DNA from: a virus
Virus record (IMG/VR): IMGVR_UViG_3300047320_000341
Span: 1 to 43,168 of that record
Length of the DNA stretch: 43,168 bases
Direction: 5' to 3' (one strand)
Part shown: positions 21,321 to 30,709 of the stretch, piece after piece
How the letters are laid out: every line of letters starts with the position of its first letter
Numbering within the stretch: the first letter of the stretch is position 1
Notes under the pieces: generated by a model
The model's database searches: none
What the model was told of the DNA's origin: nothing
The model's input: the letters and a program-made list of their open reading frames with translations, nothing else
Program-made: the position numbers and the translations under genes

Positions 21321-21851
21321 ATGAATCAGATTCCAGTGCTTAATTTTCAAGACTTCATCGCGGCAGATGGTGATGATCTTACGACAACATCGCTTCATGT
21401 GGCTGCTGCTTTCGGCAAGCGACACGACCACGTGCTGCGCGACATTCGCGCACTGATGGCCGAATTGCCGGATGAGGACCGTCTACCCAACTTTGGGGAG
21501 ACGGTTGAAATGCGTCTGAACCCGAGTGGCGGGGCGCTTATTCCATCGGCGGTTTTTACTATCAGCCGGGACGGCTTCACCCTGCTGGCAATGAGCTTCA
21601 CGGGCAAGAAGGCGCTTGCATTCAAGTTGGCATACATCAAGGCCTTTAACGCGATGGCGGCTTACATCAAGAACCAACGCGAAGGCCTGCATTACCAGTG
21701 CATGGCGAAGGAATTGGAGTGCAAGGACAGCGCGCGCCGTGGCAGTTTTCACGGCAAAGGTCTGAACCAGCGAAAGCAGGAAAAACCACGGCTCGAATCT
21801 GAACTGACAGCGCTACTCGATCAAGCGCAAAAACCACTCCGCTTCAACTGA
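21321..21851 (+). CDS. Rha-family phage regulatory protein, 176 aa
   Basis: Putative regulator or antirepressor-like protein. Start ATG 21321 has GGAGAG upstream; the 90 bases before it hold no gene. The Rha domain covers residues 15-115: LTTTSLHVAAAFGKRHDHVL, RDIRALMAEL, FTISRDGFTLLAMSFTGKKA, FKLAYIKAFNAM. The C-terminal 60 residues are basic and helical. Rha genes are normally found in the early region; here it is inserted between tail tube and tail chaperone genes and carries its own terminator, so it is probably a moron. Confidence 0.9.
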   Translation: MNQIPVLNFQDFIAADGDDLTTTSLHVAAAFGKRHDHVLRDIRALMAELPDEDRLPNFGETVEMRLNPSGGALIPSAVFTISRDGFTLLAMSFTGKKALAFKLAYIKAFNAMAAYIKNQREGLHYQCMAKELECKDSARRGSFHGKGLNQRKQEKPRLESELTALLDQAQKPLRFN

Positions 21852-21877
21852 CCCGGCATCGCGCCGGGTTTTCTTTT
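21851..21877 (+). terminator. Intrinsic terminator at the end of the Rha gene
   Basis: ACCCGGC (21851-21857) pairs with GCCGGGT (21863-21869) around a 5-base loop; TTTTCTTTTT follows. The stem begins at the last base of the Rha stop codon. Confidence 0.85.
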
Positions 21878-21976
21878 TGGCGCAAGCCACCCCAGCACCG
21901 ACTGGCCTGCTGTCGTCCTTTCGCGGGACGCGGCGGGCCAGCACGGGCATTTTTATCACTTCCGCGAAAGAAGCAT

Positions 21977-22426
21977 ATGCAAACTGAAAAAGAACTGAGC
22001 AACTTGGCATTCAAGCTGATCAACAATCTGGACCTGGACGATTACGAGGACATCGCCGCCGGCAAACTGGTGCTGTTGAATCCCAAGACCAACGAGCCAA
22101 CCACCTCTTTCATCGACCTGGCCAGCCCTGAACACCAGGCCCGGAAACGCATCGATCTGGCGCGCACGCGCAAGTTGCGCAGCGAATACTCGCAGACCGG
22201 CAAGGTGCCGAGCACCGATCCTGTGGACGACATCGAAGAGGAAACCGACTACCTTGTCGCCGCGACGCTGGGCTGGAATCTGACGCAGGGCGGCGCCCCG
22301 GTCGAATTCTCGGCCGATGCCGCTCGCAAGCTGTACACGGATCCGAAGAAGCAGTGGGTGCGCGCCCAAGCTCTGGCCGGCCTGCGCAAGACCGAGCTTT
22401 TTATCAAAACCTCCGCAAAAGCCTAA
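21977..22426 (+). CDS. Tail assembly chaperone, gpG-like, 149 aa
   Basis: Chaperone that holds the tape measure during tail assembly. Acidic, helical protein (KELSNLAFKLINNLDLDDYE, RKRIDLARTRKLRSEYSQTG, then ETDYLVAATLGWNLTQG) located between the tail tube and tape measure genes, where siphoviruses encode this pair. The reading frame ends at TAA 22424-22426, but frame -1 is open across the stop and continues to 22746, the classical G/GT layout. Identity rests on position and frameshift architecture more than on sequence motifs. Confidence 0.8.
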   Translation: MQTEKELSNLAFKLINNLDLDDYEDIAAGKLVLLNPKTNEPTTSFIDLASPEHQARKRIDLARTRKLRSEYSQTGKVPSTDPVDDIEEETDYLVAATLGWNLTQGGAPVEFSADAARKLYTDPKKQWVRAQALAGLRKTELFIKTSAKA

Positions 22427-22746
22427 CGGAGTGCTGCCGCGCCGAGTATGAGCTGTCGGCGCGGCAAGGCGACGGCGCGAGCTTGCGAACCCACCTCCAG
22501 CGGCTCGCGAAGAACACCGGCAAGGTCGACCCGCGGCTGAACATCGCATGGCCCGCACTGGGTCTACCGATTTGGGATGCGTTCCGTCGGCTGGGCCGAC
22601 CGCCATCCATGGGCGGCGTCGAGGCGATCACTAATCAAGAAATCCAAGCCTATCAAAACGTGTACGGGGTTCGGTTCACCGCGTGGGAGCTCGATGTGAT
22701 CGACATGTTCGACAACATCGCGCTCGAAATCCTCAATAAGAATTAA
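22402..22746 (+). CDS. GT extension of the tail chaperone, reached by -1 frameshift
   Basis: Frame -1 relative to 21977-22426, 114 codons, with no good start of its own. It encodes ECCRAEYELSARQGDG, then VDPRLNIAWPALGLPIWDAF and a helical end. Possible slip points in the overlap are T-TTT at 22399-22402 and A-AAA at 22417-22420; neither makes a full X-XXY-YYZ heptamer in frame, so the exact site is uncertain. Fusion to the upstream protein would give the longer chaperone that binds the tape measure. Confidence 0.7.
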   Translation, partial: YQNLRKSLTECCRAEYELSARQGDGASLRTHLQRLAKNTGKVDPRLNIAWPALGLPIWDAFRRLGRPPSMGGVEAITNQEIQAYQNVYGVRFTAWELDVIDMFDNIALEILNKN

Positions 22747-22756
22747 AGGGTGGCAC

Positions 22757-25700
22757 ATGATCGTTGGCGACATGGAAATCCGGCTGCGCGCCGACATCGC
22801 GCGACTGCAGCGGGACATGGACCAAGCGCGCCAGGTCGTCAACACGACCGCTGGCGCGGTGAGCCGAGCGGCCGACTTGATGAAGGGAGCCTTGGCCGCT
22901 ATCGGTATTGGCGCGGGTATCTCCGAAATCATAAGGATGTCGGACCAGTACACGAAGTTCACTGCGCAATTGCGGCTAGCTACGCAATCGCAGCGCGAGT
23001 ACGTAGCCGCCTACGGCGACGTGAAGCGAATCGCCAATTCCGCGCAGCAGGACCTGGGGGCTACCGGCGCGCTCTATGCCCGTATAGCCAATGGCACACG
23101 CGAGCTCGGGATCAGCCAGAAGCAGGTGGCGGACATCACCGAGACCGTGAACCTATCCCTCAAGGTCTCCGGCGCCACGGCGGCTGAATCGGCGTCGGCG
23201 CAACTGCAGTTGTCGCAAGCATTCGCGTCCGGCACTCTGCGCGGCGAGGAGTTCAACGCGGTCAACGAGGCCGCGCCGCGCCTGATGAAGGCGCTGGCCG
23301 ATGGCCTTGGCGTGCCGATTGGCGCGCTCAAGGAAATGGCGTCGAATGGTGAAATCACATCAAAGGTCATGGCCGAGGTATTGCCCAAGGCTTTGCAGCA
23401 GGTCCGTGAAGAGAGCAAGCATATCGAGACGATCGGCGGCGCATTCACCGTACTGAAAAACAACGTCATGGAATTCACGGGTGTGCAAGCCCAGGCGAAC
23501 GGAACTGTTGCGGTGCTCACAACTGGCATTGGTCTGCTGGCTGACAATCTCCGTTTGGTGGCCGGGGTACTGGCTACGCTAGGCGCCGTAAAACTGGCGA
23601 CAAATTTGGCCGAATGGACAAAAAACACATACGAGAGGATAGCCGCAGCGCAAGCCGAAGTGGCCGCGCTGAACGCCAGTCGCACCGCCAATATCGCGGC
23701 GGCAGAAGCTGAACTGGCGCACACCACGGCGAGGATCGCGCAAACGCAGGCCGCGCGAGCAGGACTGACGATCACGCAGGAAAACGTGGTGCTTACGCTC
23801 AGGCAGGCCAACGCAAACATCGCTTCGGCAGAAGCGGCGGTGGCGGCGGCTTCAGCTGCTGGAGCGCAGAGCTTCGCGCTCCGTGTGCTGCGTGATGCCA
23901 CGAAAGAACTGGCAGTGGCCGAGACGATCCGCGCGGCTGTGCTAGCGGAATCCGCCGCACTAGACAGGGCGAAGATCGCGGCATCGGCGCAGATAGTCAC
24001 GGCGACGGCAGCACAGGCGGCGGCGCAAACCGCATTGAACGCTGCCAATTCGGTAGGCGTTGCCAGCACCGGTCTTGCTACGCGTGCGCTAGGCCTTTTG
24101 GGCGGCCCTATCGGCCTTGTGATTACGGTGCTGGGCTTGGCCGCGACCGCATGGAGCGTATGGGGGTCTACCAGTGGAAAGGCTAACGCACAGGCTACGG
24201 AAGCGACGGAAGCCAGCACTGCGGAGATCGTGGCACAGGTGCAAAAGCAGATCGATGTGCTGGAGAGGCGTAACGCTCTCGCCGCAAAAGGTATCCCGAC
24301 CACGAAACGGGAAACCCCGGCAGACAACAAGTTGGCCGAAGTGCTGGCACAAGTTGACAAGGTAGCCAAGGGTGAGGGGGAGTTCGCGAACCTATCACTG
24401 GAAGCGCGTACTGACATCCTGAAGGTGCTAGGCGGCCAGTACGGCGAGCTGACGGCGGTAGTTGAAAGGTACAACGCAGCAGTGGCTGCTGGCGTCGGCG
24501 GAACACCTGAAGCAAAAGCACTGGTGGCGGTGCGCGAACGCCTGACTGGTGTGAATCAGCAGTACTTGAAAGACCTCAAGACCCTGCAGGATGCGCGTGC
24601 CGTGGGCGCTGTAGGAGAGAAGGAGTACATCGCGCTCGCGTCCCAGCTGGCCACTGAAACGTGGAAAAGCTCCGATGCAGGGAAGGCGGCCGTGGGCGCT
24701 GCTAACAAGGAAACGGAGGCCTACGGCACGCTTATCACGTCCATCCGCGAAGCGATTGAAACGAACAAGCTGGAACTGGTGACGGGCGAGAACGCCACGG
24801 CCAGCCAGAAGGCGCGCGCCAAGCTGGATCAAGAACTGGCCAGCGGCAAGCTGAAGCTGTCCGCCGGCCACTTGGCCGTCGCGCGGGCCGCGCTGGACGA
24901 GCAGGCCGCCACGGAGCAGCTGTTGAAGACGCAGCAGATCGAGAAAGACATTTCGAAGTTCCGCGAGCAAGGCATCGAAGCCAGCCTGGCCGCCACCGGC
25001 GCGCTGGAGATCGAGGCGGCCACCTATGGCAAAGTATCGGACGCGCGCGATATCGCCAATGTTGCTCTCAAGGTGAATGTGGATCTGGAGAAATTCCTGG
25101 ACACGCAGCGCGAGGCCGGCAAAGCGCTATCGGATGAGCAGATCGACCAATTGCGCGCCGAGGCAAAAGTACGTACCCAGGTCGAACAGGCCACGCTGGC
25201 GCAGAGCAAAGCGTACGGCTACGCCACGCAGCTGGCCACCGAGAACAAGCGCTTCGCCGCTGAATATATTCTCGATGAAAAAGCGCGCGCCGCCGCGCTA
25301 CTGGCCATCGATGCCGATACTTGGCAGCAGCGCATCGCTCTCACGGCCGAGGGTTCGGACGCCCGCAAAAAGCTGGAGGGCGAATACGCGACCTGGTACG
25401 CGAATCAGCTGGCCAAGCCGGAGCTCGACAAACACAAGCAGTTCTGGGAAAGCATCGACCGTACCGCGCACGACACGTTCGTGAGCATCATGGATGGCAG
25501 CAAGGATACGGCCACGCGCCTGCGCGACACCTTCAAAAATATCTTCTTTGACTGGCTGTATCAGATGACGCTGAAGAAGTGGATCTTCAATGTCGGCAGC
25601 AGTTTTAGTCCGGGCGACGTGGCGAGCGGCGTGGCCGGCGGCATAGGCGGTGCAGCTTCCGGCGCTGGCAGCGCTTTCAGCGCTTTCAGCAGCGTATCGA

Positions 25701-27928
25701 ATCTGTACTCCGCCGGCAAAACAATTTACAGCGGCTTCCAGTCAGGGATCGCGGGTAGTCTCGGCACCGGTATTTCGTCGATCGGATCGATGGTAGGATC
25801 GGAATCTCTGTATGGATTCGGCGCAGGCATGCAAGGCGCGAATTCGCTAGCTGGCAGCACGGCTCTGTCCATGGGTACTTCCGGCGCAAGTGCAGGCGCC
25901 AGCGCGGCAGCCGCGATCCCGATCATCGGCTGGATTATCGCCGGCATGTCCGCCGCCAATGGTTTTCGGAAGGAGGGGTTTGATCCGAACAACGGCACCA
26001 CCAACGCGCTCGGCCAAATGGTGGGCGCCGTGCCGCTATTGCTCAACAAAGGGCTGCAGTCGCTCGGCGTCGGCTCGTCGCTGGCGAACATCCTTACCGG
26101 CGCCAGCATCAACACCAAGCTTTTCGGCAGGGCCAATCCGGTCGCGGAGCGCCAGGGCATGCAGGGCACCATCACGGCCGGCGGCGTGAATGCGGAAAAC
26201 TACGCGGATATTTTGGAGAAGGGCGGATGGTTCCGCTCGGACAAGCGGTACACCAAAACTGCGGCCATTGATCAAGGAACGGACGCAACATTCGATTCGA
26301 CCATCCAAGCGATGGCAGCCACCATTAAGGGGTTCGGTCAGGCGATGGGCATCGAGGCGGCGCAGATCGATTCCTATTCGAAGTCGTTCAAGCTGGAATT
26401 CACGAGCGACGACGCGAAAAATCAAGAACTGGTGGCAAAGCTGTTCAGCGATGTCGGCGACGAGATGGCAAACAACCTTGTGCCGAATCTCGCAGCCTTT
26501 GCCGTTAAAGGTGAGGCGGCCAGCACCACGCTGCAGCGCGTAGCAGGCGACTTCCTGGTGGTGCAGGGGGCACTGGATGCGCTTGGCGTCACCTCGCAGC
26601 AGGCATTCGGCGCCGTGGGTGTGGCCTCACTTGCCGCGCGTGAGAAGCTGCTGAAGTTCGCCGGCGGCGCCGATGCCCTGGTAGCCGGCGTGAACTATTT
26701 CACGCAGAATTTCCTATCCGCCGCCGAGCAGCTCGCGCCGGTGCAAAAGCAAGTCACCGAGCAGTTGGCTGCGCTGGGTTATTCGCAACTCAAGACCGTC
26801 GACGGCTACAAAAAGGCGGTGCTGGATCTTGCGTCATCCGGCAAGTTGGCCACCGAGAGCGGCGCGCAGACCTACGCCGCCTTGCTGGCACTGGCGCCCG
26901 CATTCAAGACTGTCACCGATGCGACGAACGAAGCACAGCGCGATATGCTTGCGCAGCGTGCCGATCTGCAAAAGCAGCTCAACGACCTGACCAAGACCAG
27001 CACCGAGCTTCTAGCCGACCAGCGCGCCGCACTCGACATCAGCAACCGCGCCCTGTTCGACCAGGTGCAAGCGGTCAAGGCCGCCAAGGACGCGCTATCC
27101 TCCGCCTACCAGCGCGAGCGCGGCGAGATTGCTGCGACGACGGACCGCATGGCAGCCTACGCCACCAGCCTGAGCAATTTCCGCAGTGGGCTGACGCTGG
27201 GCAGCCTGTCCACCCTGTCGCCTGAGCAGAAATATGCTGAGGCGGCGGCGCAGTTCAAGCAAACGCTCGCCGAGGCGCGCTCTGGCGATGCGACGGCCCA
27301 GGGGAAAATCGAGAGCGTCGCCACGGCATTCTTGACCGCCTCCCAGATGGCGAACGCGTCCGACAGCAAATACCAGAATGATTTCTCGATGGTCCAGCAG
27401 GCGATGGGCGACATGCAGAACGCAGCTGCGGCCCAGGTCGATGTCGGCCAGGCCAGTCTGGCGGCGCTTGATAAGCAGGTGTCCGGCCTGCTCGACATCA
27501 ACGCGAGCATTAACGCCGGGACGCTGAGTGTGACGCAGGCAATCAACGCCTGGAGGTTGGCTGGCGGGCCGATCCTCGCCAGCAGCGCGCATATTGATGG
27601 CTCGCACGCTGGTGGTCTGGCCCGCGTGCCGTTCGACGGCTACATCGCCGAACTGCACAAGGGTGAGCAGGTGTTGACCGCGAATGATGCGATCAACTAC
27701 CGCAGCATGGGCCGCTTAGATATGGCCCCACTGGTCGCTGAGGTCAAAGCACTGCGCGCCGAAGTGTCCGCACTGCGCGCCGACAACGAGCGCCAGGCCG
27801 GCCAAACCGCTGCCGTCACCCTCGCCGCGGCCGAGCGCAACGGCGACAAGGTGGCTGCGTCCAACGTCGAGGCGGCACGCGCCGCCACATGGGCGCAGCA
27901 GCAGCAGAGCAAAACAGTAATCGCATAG
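22757..27928 (+). CDS. Tape measure protein, 1723 aa
   Basis: Sets tail length and later enters the host envelope. The N-terminal MEIRLRADIARLQRDMDQAR and the long domain around residues 55-230 (LGATGALYARIANGTRELGI, LSQAFASGTLRGEEFNAVNE, RLMKALADGLGVPIGALKEM) are the tape measure signature. Hydrophobic segments lie near residue 265 (LLADNLRLVAGVLATLGAVK) and residue 455 (LGGPIGLVITVLGLAATAWS), plus a Gly/Ala/Ser-rich stretch near 960-1060. The rest is helical. At about 0.15 nm per residue this predicts a tail of about 250 nm, so a long siphovirus tail. Confidence 0.95.
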   Translation: MIVGDMEIRLRADIARLQRDMDQARQVVNTTAGAVSRAADLMKGALAAIGIGAGISEIIRMSDQYTKFTAQLRLATQSQREYVAAYGDVKRIANSAQQDLGATGALYARIANGTRELGISQKQVADITETVNLSLKVSGATAAESASAQLQLSQAFASGTLRGEEFNAVNEAAPRLMKALADGLGVPIGALKEMASNGEITSKVMAEVLPKALQQVREESKHIETIGGAFTVLKNNVMEFTGVQAQANGTVAVLTTGIGLLADNLRLVAGVLATLGAVKLATNLAEWTKNTYERIAAAQAEVAALNASRTANIAAAEAELAHTTARIAQTQAARAGLTITQENVVLTLRQANANIASAEAAVAAASAAGAQSFALRVLRDATKELAVAETIRAAVLAESAALDRAKIAASAQIVTATAAQAAAQTALNAANSVGVASTGLATRALGLLGGPIGLVITVLGLAATAWSVWGSTSGKANAQATEATEASTAEIVAQVQKQIDVLERRNALAAKGIPTTKRETPADNKLAEVLAQVDKVAKGEGEFANLSLEARTDILKVLGGQYGELTAVVERYNAAVAAGVGGTPEAKALVAVRERLTGVNQQYLKDLKTLQDARAVGAVGEKEYIALASQLATETWKSSDAGKAAVGAANKETEAYGTLITSIREAIETNKLELVTGENATASQKARAKLDQELASGKLKLSAGHLAVARAALDEQAATEQLLKTQQIEKDISKFREQGIEASLAATGALEIEAATYGKVSDARDIANVALKVNVDLEKFLDTQREAGKALSDEQIDQLRAEAKVRTQVEQATLAQSKAYGYATQLATENKRFAAEYILDEKARAAALLAIDADTWQQRIALTAEGSDARKKLEGEYATWYANQLAKPELDKHKQFWESIDRTAHDTFVSIMDGSKDTATRLRDTFKNIFFDWLYQMTLKKWIFNVGSSFSPGDVASGVAGGIGGAASGAGSAFSAFSSVSNLYSAGKTIYSGFQSGIAGSLGTGISSIGSMVGSESLYGFGAGMQGANSLAGSTALSMGTSGASAGASAAAAIPIIGWIIAGMSAANGFRKEGFDPNNGTTNALGQMVGAVPLLLNKGLQSLGVGSSLANILTGASINTKLFGRANPVAERQGMQGTITAGGVNAENYADILEKGGWFRSDKRYTKTAAIDQGTDATFDSTIQAMAATIKGFGQAMGIEAAQIDSYSKSFKLEFTSDDAKNQELVAKLFSDVGDEMANNLVPNLAAFAVKGEAASTTLQRVAGDFLVVQGALDALGVTSQQAFGAVGVASLAAREKLLKFAGGADALVAGVNYFTQNFLSAAEQLAPVQKQVTEQLAALGYSQLKTVDGYKKAVLDLASSGKLATESGAQTYAALLALAPAFKTVTDATNEAQRDMLAQRADLQKQLNDLTKTSTELLADQRAALDISNRALFDQVQAVKAAKDALSSAYQRERGEIAATTDRMAAYATSLSNFRSGLTLGSLSTLSPEQKYAEAAAQFKQTLAEARSGDATAQGKIESVATAFLTASQMANASDSKYQNDFSMVQQAMGDMQNAAAAQVDVGQASLAALDKQVSGLLDINASINAGTLSVTQAINAWRLAGGPILASSAHIDGSHAGGLARVPFDGYIAELHKGEQVLTANDAINYRSMGRLDMAPLVAEVKALRAEVSALRADNERQAGQTAAVTLAAAERNGDKVAASNVEAARAATWAQQQQSKTVIA

Positions 27929-27946
27929 TCACCAATCCCCTCACAA

Positions 27947-27974
27947 AGCCAGCCTAACCCGCTGGCTTTTTTTA
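27947..27974 (+). terminator. Intrinsic terminator after the tape measure gene
   Basis: AGCCAGC (27947-27953), loop CTAACCC, GCTGGCT (27961-27967), then further T residues. The stem leads into the start region of the next tail gene at 27989. Confidence 0.85.
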
Positions 27975-27988
27975 CGTCTGCAAAAAAC

Positions 27989-29668
27989 ATGACCATCACG
28001 AACGCCCAATACAGCGCCTGGTTGGCTGATCCAAGCGCTGTGCGCTGCCTGTTGTTTGAGGTCGGCTGCAATTCGGGCGGCTCCGAGATTACGCGCTACT
28101 TGTCCACCACCGGCTATACCACCGGCGCGGCCGAGACGCCTGCCAATACGACATATCTCGGCATCGGCAGCGGCGGCCTGACCATCACTGAATCGGTGTC
28201 ACTCACCGGCGAGGCGAGTCTGACCATCGGTGACATCAAGGTGAGCAACGTGGCCGGCGAGCGTGACAGCTGGCTAAATGATGTCTGGGCCAACCGCCCG
28301 GCCAACGCGTTCTTGGGCGATGTGCGCTGGGCGCGCGCCGACTTTCGCGCCGTGTTCGCCGGCATCTTGGCCGACATCGGCAGCCAGGACCGCGGCACGC
28401 TGAACTTGATCTTGTCGAACAAGCTGCAGCGCCTGAACACGGCCGTCACCGACACCAAACTGGGCGGCATCGCCAGCTATGCGCAGTCCGGCACCACCGT
28501 CACGATCACCAAGCCCGCCCACGGCCGCAACGTCGGCAGCCCGGTCGAAGTCCACCCAACCAGCGGCACGGCGGTGGCCGGCACCTACACGGTCCTGGCT
28601 ACGCCCACCGTCGATACCTTCACCTATACCGCCCTGACCAGTTTGACCACCAGCGGATCGATGACACTGGGCGGCGTCAACGCCGACAACATCATCCCGC
28701 AGGCATTCGGCGAGGTCCACAACATCACGCCGTTGCTGGTCGATGGCCGGGTGCTCGAATACCAGTACCACGGCGGCGCCACTCAGCAGGCTATTGAGGT
28801 GCGCGACAACGGCAAGCCAGTCACGGCGGCGGTGACGAGCAGCACCGGTAAGTTCCGTCTGCAGGCCGCTCCTGCGGGCGCGATCACCTGTAGCGTGCAG
28901 GGCGACAAACCGAGCACCGGCTATACCAACACCGTCGCGGGCATCGTGCAGCGCATCGTGACCGGCTACGGCGTGGCAGCGACGCGCTTCACCACCGCCG
29001 ATCTCGACACGGCCAGTCTGGCCGCATTCGACGCGGCGCACCCGCAGCCGGTGGGCTTGTACCTGACCGACCGCAGCAACATCTTGGCCGCCTGTCAGCA
29101 ACTGGCGGGCACGCTGGGCGCGCAGTTGGTGCCGACGCGCGCCGGCCTGCTGCGTTTGGTGCAAATCAGTTTCCCGCCGTCCGGCACCCCGGTTGTCATC
29201 CCGCAAAGTTCGCAGATCGACCGCACGCTGCAAATCGTCGCGCGCTCCACGGTGCAGGCGGCCGTCAAGCTGAACTACGTGCGCAACTGGACGGTCCAGG
29301 CGGGCCTGCAAACGTCCATCCCCGCCGAACACAAAGAGATGTTCGCGTCCGAATGGTGGACCGTCACCAGCGTGGATGCGGCCGTGGCCGCCGCCTACAA
29401 GCTTAACGCCGAGCCGATACCGACCGACACGCTGCTGCTCACACGCGCCGACGCGCAGGCCGAGGCTGATCGGCGGTTGGCCATCGTCAAGGTGTCGCGC
29501 ACCACCTATCGCTTTGAGGGCACGGCGACCCACATGGAGTTGGAATTGGGTCAGGCCGTGACGCTGTTCTCGTCCCGCTTCGGCCTGTCCGCTGGCGCGC
29601 TCGGCGCCGTCACATCACTTTCGCCTGACTGGCAATCCTGCCACATCACCGTCGAAATCACAATCTAA
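27989..29668 (+). CDS. Tail tip / distal tail protein with DUF2163-like N-terminus, 559 aa
   Basis: Structural protein of the tail tip. Starts ATG 27989 with no obvious ribosome binding site. The N-terminal region AGRCLLFEV-like (SAVRCLLFEVGCNSGGSEIT), ITRYLSTTGYTTGAAETPAN and the following SLTGEASLTIGDIKVSNVAG fit phage tail proteins of the DUF2163/BR0599 neighbourhood. The C-terminal half (FTTADLDTASLAAFDAAHPQ, LYLTDRSNILAACQQLAGTL) resembles tail hub or baseplate proteins. The family call is tentative; position after the tape measure is the main support. Confidence 0.75.
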   Translation: MTITNAQYSAWLADPSAVRCLLFEVGCNSGGSEITRYLSTTGYTTGAAETPANTTYLGIGSGGLTITESVSLTGEASLTIGDIKVSNVAGERDSWLNDVWANRPANAFLGDVRWARADFRAVFAGILADIGSQDRGTLNLILSNKLQRLNTAVTDTKLGGIASYAQSGTTVTITKPAHGRNVGSPVEVHPTSGTAVAGTYTVLATPTVDTFTYTALTSLTTSGSMTLGGVNADNIIPQAFGEVHNITPLLVDGRVLEYQYHGGATQQAIEVRDNGKPVTAAVTSSTGKFRLQAAPAGAITCSVQGDKPSTGYTNTVAGIVQRIVTGYGVAATRFTTADLDTASLAAFDAAHPQPVGLYLTDRSNILAACQQLAGTLGAQLVPTRAGLLRLVQISFPPSGTPVVIPQSSQIDRTLQIVARSTVQAAVKLNYVRNWTVQAGLQTSIPAEHKEMFASEWWTVTSVDAAVAAAYKLNAEPIPTDTLLLTRADAQAEADRRLAIVKVSRTTYRFEGTATHMELELGQAVTLFSSRFGLSAGALGAVTSLSPDWQSCHITVEITI

Positions 29669-29677
29669 GGAGAACAC

Positions 29678-30697
29678 ATGGCGCTTTTATTCTGCGACGG
29701 CTTCGACCATTATGCATCGGCCGACATCCTGAAAAAATGGACCGTAGCCAACGCCGTGGGCTCCTGCGTCATTGACCCGACGGCTGGCCGCCGGGGCGGC
29801 GGCGCTTTTACCACCACCACCGGCGGTCGCGGCAACCCAGGTAAAACCTTGGCGGCATCCTATGCGACGTTGGTCGCTGGCGTGGCGCTGAATCTTTCGG
29901 GGCCAATCAGCGGGAGTGGTGTACTGTGGTTTGCCGATGCTGGCACTACTCAGGTCGTCGTGATTTTCAATGCTGACGGCACCTTTTCGGTGAAGCGCGG
30001 CTCGACCGTGCTCGCCACATCGTCGGTGGCGATCGGTTACAACGCCTACAACTACATCGAGTTGAAGGCGACGATCCATCCGAGCGCCGGGGCAATCGAA
30101 TTACGCCTGAACGGCGTAGCCATCATCACGGCGAGTGGCATCAACACGCGCGCCACCGCTAATAGCAGCGCCAACGGCCTCTACATCGGCATTGATAGCA
30201 ATCCAGGCGGAAGTTTCAATGCCACGTTTGATGACCTTTACCTGTGCGACACCTCCGGCAGCACCAACAATAACTTTCTGGGTGACTGCCGCATCGACAC
30301 GCTGTTCCCGAACGCAGACGGCACCTACAGCGGATTCACACCCAGCACCGGCACCGCGCACTGGTCCACCGTGGACGACGCGATGCCGAACATCACAGAT
30401 TACGTCAGCGCGGGCGTGGCGTCCACCAAGGACAGTTACGGTTTTACCGACCTGACTTCAGCGGCGTCTGTGTTCGGTGTGCAGGTTTGCAATGCGGCGC
30501 TGAAAGACGACGCCGGCGCGCGCTCGGTCGCCAATCTGGTGCGCTCTGGCTCGACCGATGCGCAAGGGCCGACCGTAGCGCTGTCCACCAGCCAGTTGAT
30601 CTACACGTCGATCCACGAAACCGATCCGGCCACCAGCGCCGCGTGGACGCAATCTGGCGTGAATGCCGCGCAGTTCGGCACTGTCGTTGCGGCGTAA
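29678..30697 (+). CDS. Tail protein with concanavalin-like beta fold, 339 aa
   Basis: GGAGAA precedes the ATG. Begins MALLFCDGFDHYASADILKK, and residues 60-200 are alternating strands with Y-N-x-Y-N-Y-I-E-L-K and DGTFSVKRGSTVLATSSV, the look of a laminin-G/concanavalin jelly roll. Similar proteins lie at this place in many betaproteobacterial siphophages and are thought to be part of the tail tip, possibly binding surface polysaccharide. Binding is inference. Confidence 0.7.
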   Translation: MALLFCDGFDHYASADILKKWTVANAVGSCVIDPTAGRRGGGAFTTTTGGRGNPGKTLAASYATLVAGVALNLSGPISGSGVLWFADAGTTQVVVIFNADGTFSVKRGSTVLATSSVAIGYNAYNYIELKATIHPSAGAIELRLNGVAIITASGINTRATANSSANGLYIGIDSNPGGSFNATFDDLYLCDTSGSTNNNFLGDCRIDTLFPNADGTYSGFTPSTGTAHWSTVDDAMPNITDYVSAGVASTKDSYGFTDLTSAASVFGVQVCNAALKDDAGARSVANLVRSGSTDAQGPTVALSTSQLIYTSIHETDPATSAAWTQSGVNAAQFGTVVAA

Positions 30698-30709
30698 CGG
30701 GGCCATGCA

